64,000 bases of DNA from Iris pallida (taxonomy: Eukaryota > Streptophyta > Magnoliopsida > Asparagales > Iridaceae), in contig JANAVB010044017.1 in assembly GCA_029216955.1 (NCBI GenBank), positions 2,854,559 to 2,918,558 of the forward strand, read 5' to 3'. This document shows, one piece after another, positions 56,541-64,000 of this stretch (position 1 is the stretch's first letter; every line of letters begins with the position of its first letter). Below the pieces are notes generated by a model. That model saw only the letters and a program-made list of their open reading frames with translations, searched no databases and was not told where the DNA came from. The position numbers and the translations under genes are program-made.

Positions 56541-58325
56541 TGTAAGCCTACTTTTCAATTTATTTTATTTTGATTATGATTAACTTTTATGGTCATTAGA
56601 ATTTGTACTACGCTCATAAGAGAGATATGATCATATTATGGTCATTTGGACCTTATATGGTTTATATAAGTCTTGTTTAATTATTTTATAGCTTAATATA
56701 ATTTTTAGAGATTTTTAGATATTTATTTTATTAAGTTTTATATATTTTAAAGGCTTCCAATATTTATTATGAGGCCATTTGAGACTAATATGAGGTAATT
56801 ATTTTTAATTATATTCTAGGAGGTTACTTATATTTTCTGTAATTTTGTACAATTTTTTAGGAATTTTTAGGATTTTATTTGAGTTTATTTGGCCTTAGAA
56901 TGATTTTTAAATCATTTTCTGTAATTAATTATCCAGTCATACCCAGTCAGCGCTGGCCGGGCCCACTCGCCAGCCATTGCAGTGCCCAGTCAGCAGTGCT
57001 AACTGTACCCGCCCTATATATATATATATATTTTTTGCTGAACAGTAAATCCTAATTTAATTCTGGCCGATTTTGAGGAAACTTGTTCCAAGGAGACCCC
57101 CGACTTCCCGAGGCGATTGCGGACAACTCCGACCTCCTTTTTGCGTGTTGTTTTTTTGTTGGATTCGTATTGAGGTATAATTTTCGTATATCTAATTTAT
57201 TTTTATTATCTGTGAACCTTAATTTATGTAAAATTCATAGTGTTGGTGGTCCAAAACTTGACACGTTTTGGTGTTTTCGAGATTCGGGAGGACCGAAAAT
57301 CGAAATCACGAACCGTTTGAAGTTTTGGAACGCCAACATAGATCTCTACGACATATATTTTTCCAAGAAATTATTTTATTCATCTAGTATTTTAGTTATT
57401 CTGTTGAACTCAGAATTGATCGATTGATCACCGTTTTGGTCACGATTAGCCATAACGACGATATCTTTTGACCAAAGCGTGATTTTGCGGCACAGTTGAT
57501 TCCAGCGCACTCATGGTTCTGAAATCTACCAACGTGTACTTTCAAAATCTAGAGTTCATAGCATTTGACTAGATAGTCAACGGCACGCCTCGATTTGTGT
57601 GTCATGGTTTCCAAAATTGGAAACATGACTTTTTTATGGCTAAACTTTCATATTTAGATTATATTCAGATTATTATTAGGTTAAATTAGGTTTTTATGTA
57701 ATTTATTCCAGAATTAACTAATATTGGATTAGTTAACCCATTAGCCACTTATTCCATGAATTTATAACTAGAACCTTAGAATTGACATGTAGTTTTCGTG
57801 CATAGTTCGTGGTACGATATATGTTATAGGTTGACAGCTTCTAGATCGATAATCCCCTCATCCTCGACTTGTGTGTATGGTTTGTACAAGGATTCAGGCA
57901 AGTGCACTTTCTGATTGCTTTCGATTCATAGTAGTTTCCATTTTATGTTTATACATATACTCTCTTGCTTGATGACACGTGGTCATACGGATTAGTATTA
58001 TGGATTTTTTTATACCTCTTGACTATCATTTACATGTTTACCATGCTTGCGACTGGATTCCATGAGTACTAGCTGGGCGGAGAAATATCTTAGTACACAT
58101 GTGGAATACCCAGAAACATTCCCAAAATGTCTATTCTTGTCAGATAGTAGTCGCATAATTCACGTGCGGGGTGCCGGATTTACCCCTTAGCCGTCCACAT
58201 GTCGAACAAGATATTTTAAAACACATAGATAGTTGTCTTTTACTTGTTTTCTTTGTTTTCTTCACCACTTGCCATGACATCCTAGTTACATGTTTCTCCA
58301 GTTGATACATCTTGTTGTAGAGTAA
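56541..58325 (+). repeat. Truncated 3' LTR of the LARD-like element
   Basis: Parallels about 51248-53175 and stops abruptly at about 58325, where gypsy G2 gag sequence begins. Only the first 1.8 kb of a 4.2-kb LTR is present. Confidence 0.7.
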
Positions 58326-59579
58326 TATACCTGTTACAACAGTATCGGATGCAAATGCCTCCTCCCGAGTTAAGGCATAAACTCGGCCTTGAGCTCCGTG
58401 ACGTTGATTCTGCTGGTTGACGGGCACCGCATTTGCATCTTGCAGTATCGACGCTTTGTGCGGATTCAGAACGTTCCTTGGTGGGTTCTGTTGGTTCGGA
58501 ACATTTCTCGGACATTGCGACTTTGAATGGCCCTTCTCGCCACACCCGAAACATGTTCTGTGGAAACAATCGCTCGAGCGATGCCCATGCCTGCCACAGA
58601 TATTACAGTGTAATCCTGGATACGGATGCCGATTCTCAGATGTGTTTGGACGCTTTTGTACTCCCGATCCTCCAGCGTCATTAGGACGCTTGTTGAAATT
58701 GTTGCGAACGACAGGCACGGCCCTTTGTGACATACGGCCAAAGATCCGCTCATTATCAAGTACAGCTTCATAGGATTCACGATAAGTTTGGCATCGTTGG
58801 TTCATGACGTCCCTTCGCAGCTCGTCATTTAGGCCTTGTTGGAAGCGTTCACACCATGCTTCTTTGTTGGGCAGGAAGGCGCCGACAAACTTCGCCAGCT
58901 TTGAGAAGCTCGAGTCATAATCGTCGACAGACATATTTCCTTGTCGCAGCATCATGAACTCGTCTTCTTTTTGACGACGGACGCCGCGCGGAACGTACTG
59001 TTCGAGGAAAGCTTCCTTGAATATTTTCCAGGAAATCGTGGCACCTGTATTGGCTTCGTAGATTTCCTGCTTCTTAGCTGCCCACCAGTCGTACGCCCTG
59101 AGTTGCGGCTGTAACGCCGCACAAGTTACCCTCTGGGACCCTTCAATGCTAAGCAGATTAAACAGGTCCTCAATCTCTGTGAGCCACCCCACGATCACAT
59201 CAGGCTCTGTTCGGCCGTTGAATTTAGGTGGATTCATCTTGCGAAACTCCTTTGCCTTGAACAAGGAAGAAAAAATTTTCATTTGCGGTTGAGCTTCTTT
59301 TTCCTCGTCTTCTTCTTGATCACCTTGCTTCTCCTCGGGTACCTCGTCCGTTGCCTTGGTATTGCCCGCCATTTTGCTCACTATCTGAGTCAGGGCGTTC
59401 ATCTGCTTCTGCTGTGCATCAAATTGGGCTTTGAATTGCATCTGAAGTTGTTGCTGCTGCAGTTCCATCAACTGTAGCATCTTCTCCATAGTCGTCTCGC
59501 TAGGGCCAGTACTTTTTGTGCTTGACGTACTATCTACGGTTTGGGTTGTTGTGCCGGGATTGTTTCTTTTCTTAGTCAT
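58326..59579 (-). pseudogene. Gypsy G2 gag, 3'-truncated (about 418 codons open)
   Basis: A clean open frame from an ATG at 59577-59579 (MTKKRNNPGTTTQTVD). In order: Ser/Thr-rich start; Gln-rich coiled-coil-like stretch at about 30-65; acidic linker; retrotransposon Gag domain with MNPPKFNGRTEPDVIVGWL at about 114-132, then YDWWAAKK, QYVPRG and EFMMLRQGNMSVDDY; two zinc knuckles, CNICGRHGHRSSDC and CFGCGEKGHSKSQC, at about 325-360, both with all ligands. It runs ..ASDTVVTGILL and is then replaced by LARD-like LTR sequence; the last 60 codons to 58140 come from that repeat. Protease is absent. Confidence 0.9.
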
Positions 59580-59741
59580 TCCTATAAAACAGAGTAAACC
59601 CGTTAGTATTTTTCAAAAATATCTACGGGCTTACTTGTATGGAACTTTTATTTCACGTAGCATGACAACAAGCATTCAATTAAGCCATCGCAACGGACAT
59701 TCCAACAATGAAACATCTTTCGAAAATCCGAGAAAACATAA

Positions 59742-59758
59742 CTGAGCACTGATACCAA
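59742..59758 (-). other. Primer-binding site of gypsy G2
   Basis: TTGGTATCAGTGCTCAG on the - strand, two bases downstream of the LTR end, matching the initiator-Met tRNA type PBS in its first ten positions. Confidence 0.82.
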
Positions 59759-59760
59759 TT

Positions 59761-61583
59761 TGTCACGCCCCGAGTCGACAAACCGTTCGTCCCCGGTGTT
59801 ATTTTACCGAATCGATCGTCCTCGCTAAGGCGTGATGCCATACGAGTCTAGAATTACACTCGTACAAGGCAAGAACGTTACATTTATCTTTTATATTGAA
59901 ATACAAAGTTGAAACTTCATAAATCACATCAGAATATAAGATGCAGTATAGGAAGATAAAAATTTGCTTTTCATTCATAGCTTGCAACGAAGTGCAAGTC
60001 ATAATTACATTGGATGCCGTTGCGGCTACATTGATTGAAAACAAAATAAAACATACTCGACAAGCTGCCTGAACTAACACTTGCCGTTCCATATATTCGC
60101 CCCTTTATAGATAAGCCGTCGATTGAATTGGCTTCAAAATACTTTAGCATAGGAAGAGCTTCAAAACGCCTTTCCGTACTTCAGCTTCAGTTTAGTTTGG
60201 AGCGCCCATCGCACCTAGGGAAATTGGGGGAGGGGATTAGCACACTTGCTAAGTGGACGAGACGAACCAACTCGTCTAAACTGACTCTGATTGTTAAGGT
60301 AGGCATGCTTTAGAGTTGTCTTTCTATTTAGAACTAAATGAATTCAGTTCATATCGATAGCCATCATTTGAGTAATAAAGCATACAGTAAAACATAGCAG
60401 TTTATCCCATTTCTTACCACGGCCGTGCTCGTCCCTGCATAAAATACAGATAATATTTACTACCTGCATAAGACAATAGGTGAGCATGCTCTATCTTATA
60501 TGTGCGGTCATTTATGCTATGCATCACGAGGAACTTTATATGGCATTACGACGTGCCTGTCAGCTTGGGTTGCAAGCCATGCTGCAGGTCTCGTAATGCC
60601 TCGTGCCGAAGCACGAATTTATTTTTTCCCCTAGGTCGATTCGGTTCCGATGCCCCGGATATCGCATCGAGGAAAGTTTAACTTGTTTACAAGCTGTCCA
60701 TGCCAATGCCAATGCGTGAACTTGTTTAATATGTGCAGACAGATTTGTTTAGCGCGGACAGTATTGAATGACATTATCATTTCTTCCAACCCATGCAATG
60801 ATTTATTTTCCCCAAAGCCGTACTCCCGATTTAGCGTCCCGTAGGCACCAAATTGTCCGAGGAATCATAACCCACGATCGACGTTTCATATTATTTTGCA
60901 GCACGTGAAATATTCTATCTTTTTACTAAAACCTTAAACTTTTTCGTTTATGTGAGAAACTTGTATTTTTCAGAGTAGATTACTCAAAATCGATACGTTT
61001 TTCCCGAGTTCTTGACCTTAGTGGATTGGCATGCAATTAACTTGGCATCGTTCGATTTGAATGAATTCGAGGCAAGGAATTAGTTTGCGGGACAGAGTAG
61101 AAGGAAGGTCCGAATCACCCACCGATTACTTTGCTCGTGCCGATCGTCGAAGCGCTTCGCAACGTCAAGCTTTAGTTACGCGAGCTCCTGTAATGGCACC
61201 AACACTTTGTTAGAATTTTTTTTCCCCTTGCTTCGAAATTTGTAATTGCATCCAGAAAAACGATGCGAAAGCACTTCATCAAAACCCAGCGGCAAAAGCT
61301 CCAAGAAAACCATACAGCGGTCCGGTCCCTTCGAAGGAACTCTTATAGAGAGCTCACTCACCGAGACGCAGCCCGCTGTATCTAGGACTTATTCCAACAG
61401 AAGTCGTTCCATTAGTTGGATCGATTCTCGTAACGTCCGTCCAAATCGATTTGATCGATGCTGCAAGGTTTTTCTTTTACCAAGCCTAACGATCGAGTCA
61501 GATGGCCATCTAAGTTCCCGGCCGATCTGACTCGGCGCAAGCATATTAAAAAGTCCGTCGCCTATCGAAAGCGGGGCGCTACA
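59761..61583 (-). repeat. LTR of gypsy G2, 1823 bp
   Basis: On the - strand it starts TGTAGCGCCCCGC and ends GGGGCGTGACA. It is flanked by the gag-side PBS on one side and the end of pol on the other. Open frames inside (for example 59799-60092, 61246-61530) show no domain. The LTR of G1 (1916-3600) is a decayed relative. Confidence 0.88.
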
Positions 61584-61643
61584 TAATATACCACGAAGAA
61601 AAAGTTTTGTCCCGAAACTTAAGAACGAGGGTCTGACCTTAAT

Positions 61644-62895
61644 TTAGACAAACAACACAGGGTATTTCTCCTTCATCTCCGCCTCCATTTCCCACGTCGA
61701 CTCTTCGACTGAATGGTTTCGCCAAAGCACGCGGACCAAAGACATCGATAGATTTCGTAGCACCTTCTTCTTATGGTCCAAAATTTGTATGGGCTCCTCC
61801 AAGTAAGACAAGTTAGTACGTAGCTCCAACTGATCGAAGCTAACCACATGACTTGGATCGTGCACGTATTTTTAAAGTTGTGAAACGTGGAAGACATCGT
61901 GCACATCAGCCAAGGCAGGAGGTAGTACGATTCGATAAGCGACTGTTGTAACTCGCTCGATGATCTCGAAGGGGCCAACAAATCTCGGGCTCAACTTGCC
62001 TTTAACGCCGAGCCGCATTACACCGCGCATGGGCGTTACTTTCAGAAACACATGGTCCCCGACCAAGAATTCTAGCGGTCGTCGATGAAGATCTGCGTAG
62101 CTCTTTTGTCGACTTTGCGCGATGCGGAGTTTATCTCGAATCAAGCGGACATTTTCGACGGCCTGCTCCACCAGTTCCGGTCCAAGCACTTGTCGCTCTC
62201 CGACTTCTTTCCAGCATATTGTCGAACGACACTTCCTTCCGTAGAGTGCTTCATATGTAGCCATCTGAATGCTCGACTGATAACTGTTGTTATACGCAAA
62301 CTTCGCAAGCGGCAAATGCGTATCCCAACTAGTCTTTAGGTCGATCGCATACAGACGCAACATATCTTCTAGGATTTGATTTACTCTCGCCGTCTGACCG
62401 TCTATTTGAGGATGGTACACCGAACTAAAGTTTAGTTTGGTCCCCATCGCCGCTTGTAGGCTCGTCCAGAAACGCGATAAGAATTGCCCGTCTCTGTCCG
62501 AAATTATTGAGGCCGGTACCCCTTGTAGTCGAACAATCTTGTCGACGTAGATTTGTGCTAACCGATCGACGCTCCATCCTACTTTAATTGCGATGAAGTG
62601 AGCCGACTTGGTCAATCTATCAACAATGACCCAAATCGTATCATTTTTCCGTGGCGTCTTCGGAAATCCCACAATAAAATCCATCGAGATGTTGTCCCAC
62701 TTCCACTCGGGAATGGCGATGTTCTGCAGCTCTCCGCCTGGCCTTTGGTGTTCTGCCTTCACTTGCTGACATGCCATGCACTGCGATACAAAAGTAGCTA
62801 CGTCTTTCTTCATGCCGTGCCACCAGAAGTTTGTGCGCAAGTCCTTGTACATCTTGGTGCTTCCAGGATGTAACGAGTACTTCGCATAATGTGCC
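61644..62895 (-). pseudogene. Gypsy G2 integrase with chromodomain-like tail
   Basis: Inserts the DNA copy into the genome. The HHCC zinc region (EAHYAKYSLHPG..CMACQQVKAEHQ) straddles the join with the preceding frame. The core has MDFIVGFPKTPR and SDRDGQFLSRFW, so both Asp residues are present. The third acidic residue is changed: DGQTARVNQILEDML has Ala (codon 62388-62390) where Glu is usual. After FHVSQL there is a stop at about 61870, then a further open stretch with a chromodomain-like block ending EMKEKYPVLFV at 61644. The integrase could not be active even without the breaks. Confidence 0.88.
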
Positions 62896-63903
62896 TCCGT
62901 CAGAATTTTTTTCTGAGTTCGGCAGTTTCAGGAATGCAGAGCCTTCCCTTTAGTCGCATCGTCCCGTCTCCATCTTCCGCAAAGTCAGTCGCCCTTCCTA
63001 TTGGAATCAACTCGTGCATCTTCTTCAGGAATGAGTCGTCCTTCTGTGCGGTCTTTATCTTGCTAACCAGGCTCGATCCTAACTTCAGCTGAGCTAGGTG
63101 CAGGTGTCGATACTCAATTCCATGTTCGATACCCATCGCTTCAAGGTCTCGCCGTATCTCCTTGTTTATGGCTAGCATTCCCATAAACATTCTGCTAAGC
63201 GCGTCGGCTACAACGTTTCCCTTGTCCGGCGTATACTCGATCGTTAGCTCGTAATCTTTTATGAGTTCGAGCCAATGTCGCTGTCGTAGGTTGAGTTCTC
63301 GTTGCGTAAACAAGTATTTCAGGCTTTTATGATCTGTGTAGATTTTGCAAGCCACACCATAGAGATAGTGCCGCCAGAGTTTCAACGCAAACACGATCAC
63401 CGCCAATTCTAGGTCATGCGTCGGGTAGTTTTTCTCGTGTTGCTTCAACTGCCGTGAAGCGTAGGAGATGACTTTGTCTCTCTGCATGAGTACGCACCCG
63501 AGGCCAGTTCCCGATACGTCGCTGAATATCTGAAAGCCTTCTGGACCGGCTGGAAGTGCAAGGATTGGAGCTGAGACGAGCCGTTGCTTCAACTCTTGAA
63601 AGCTGGATTCACAGTCATCACTCCATTCAAATACTACTCCCTTCTGGGTGAGGCGAGTCAGAGGCAACGCTAGTTTTGAAAAGTTTCGCACGAATCTTCG
63701 GTAGTAGCCCGCTAAGCCCAGGAAACTCTGAATGTCGCTAGCCGAGGTAGGTCATTTCCAATCTACCACCGCTTCAATATTCCTTGGGTCCACTACGACA
63801 CCTTCGGCAGAGATCAAATGTCCGAGGAATGTCACGCTACTCATCCAGAACTCGCACTTACTCTGCTTGGCATATAATTCATTTTTACGCAGGATCCGCA
63901 TGT
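62896..63903 (-). pseudogene. Gypsy G2 reverse transcriptase tail and RNase H
   Basis: Starts within RT (LYAKQSKCEFW, VTFLGHLISAEGV) at about 63903; the fingers and the YVDD active site are absent. A stop at 63752-63754 follows. The connection and RNase H run in an open frame, 63691-62900: [61 protein letters not shown] and [10 protein letters not shown]. This is typical of Ty3/gypsy. It ends in a frameshift in an A run at about 62909-62916, after which integrase continues in another frame. A one-base sequencing error there cannot be excluded. Confidence 0.9.
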
Positions 63904-64000
63904 GAGCACCCTAAATTTCGGGTTTATTTTTTTTATTTTATTTTAATTTTCTGATTGAGGGTAATTTTGAAATTTTGTGTTTATAATTATTTTAATAATG
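63904..64000. other. Probable start of another LTR-type insertion, cut by window edge
   Basis: RT sequence ends abruptly and is followed by TGAGCACCCTAAATTTCGGG and AT-rich sequence. A TG start and this wording are common in plant gypsy LTRs, but only about 97 bases are visible. Confidence 0.4.

Larger units (their letters stand above)
51248..58325 (+). mobile_element. Non-autonomous LTR element with very long LTRs (LARD-like)
   Basis: Direct repeats start at 51248 and 56541. The second begins TGTAAGCC right after AAGGTGGGTAGATT, a good chromovirus polypurine tract. The first ends at 55429 in GGGTTGTGACA, a typical gypsy LTR end. This gives a 5' LTR of about 4.18 kb, an interior of only about 1.1 kb (55430-56540) with no gag or pol, and a 3' LTR cut off at 58325. 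I read it as a LARD-type derivative of a gypsy. No clear PBS is seen after 55429 (AGTTTTTTGGTGGCC follows), which weakens the call. Confidence 0.65.
58326..63903 (-). mobile_element. Ty3/gypsy G2 composite (Tekay/Del-like chromovirus): pol-LTR-PBS-gag
   Basis: On the - strand the order is 3' part of pol (63903-61644), one LTR (61583-59761), PBS and gag (59579-58326). The single LTR acts as 3' LTR for the pol side and as 5' LTR for the gag side. This arises when two related copies recombine through LTRs or when tandem copies are trimmed. The pol side stops at 63903 and the gag side at 58325, both at joins with unrelated sequence. A chromodomain-like tail, two Gag knuckles and the LTR ends point to the Tekay/Del group. 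Confidence 0.85.

Noticed and set aside
58140..58325. Gag C terminus continuing to 58140
   Set aside because: This part matches 52954-53170 of the LARD-like LTR, so it is repeat sequence read in frame by chance.

Overview
This window is a plant nuclear repeat block. The evidence is plant-type Ty1/copia and Ty3/gypsy retrotransposons with primer-binding sites (PBS) matching the 3' end of initiator-Met tRNA (TGGTATCAGAGC type), a SIRE-like copia with an extra ORF after pol, a Tekay/Del-like chromovirus, a plant L1-type LINE, a hAT-type MITE and long (TA)n microsatellites. I found no convincing host gene, tRNA, rRNA or bacterial feature. The species cannot be named from this sequence, but a flowering plant is by far the best fit.

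Layout. 1-3600: a very decayed gypsy element (LTR tail, PBS, collapsed interior, full 3' LTR). 3601-9018: AT-rich intergenic DNA with a copia LTR relic, a GC-rich insert in a (TA)n tract, and a TIR-bounded element at 7591-8446. 9024-24868: copia A (+ strand, 5-bp target duplication AAGCT), split by copia B (SIRE-like, - strand, 11440-20106). 27297-40863: copia C (- strand, duplication AAAAT), split by copia D (- strand, 31048-38871, duplication CAACC). 42589-42878: a hAT-like MITE with an 8-bp duplication and a tRNA-like core. 44033-44909: a 251-bp tandem duplication and a second (TA)n/GC-rich insert. 44910-51247: a LINE on the - strand. 51248-58325: a non-autonomous LTR element with about 4.2-kb LTRs, a 1.1-kb non-coding interior and an array of palindromic minisatellite units. 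58326-63903: a gypsy composite reading pol, LTR, PBS, gag on the - strand. 63904-64000: probable start of another LTR-type insertion.

Relative ages follow from nesting: D is younger than C, and B is younger than A. No element is fully coding. D is nearest to intact, with one frameshift and three in-frame stops seen. Several losses are G-to-A or C-to-T changes (Cys to Tyr in three Gag zinc knuckles, probable Trp to stop, Asp to Asn in the LINE reverse transcriptase), as expected for cytosine-methylated, silenced DNA. The most unusual structures are the palindromic minisatellite, the MITE carrying pol III-like boxes, the TIR-ended GC cores inside (TA)n tracts, the GAGTTCGG hairpin motif in LTRs of two copia families, and the one-LTR gypsy composite.
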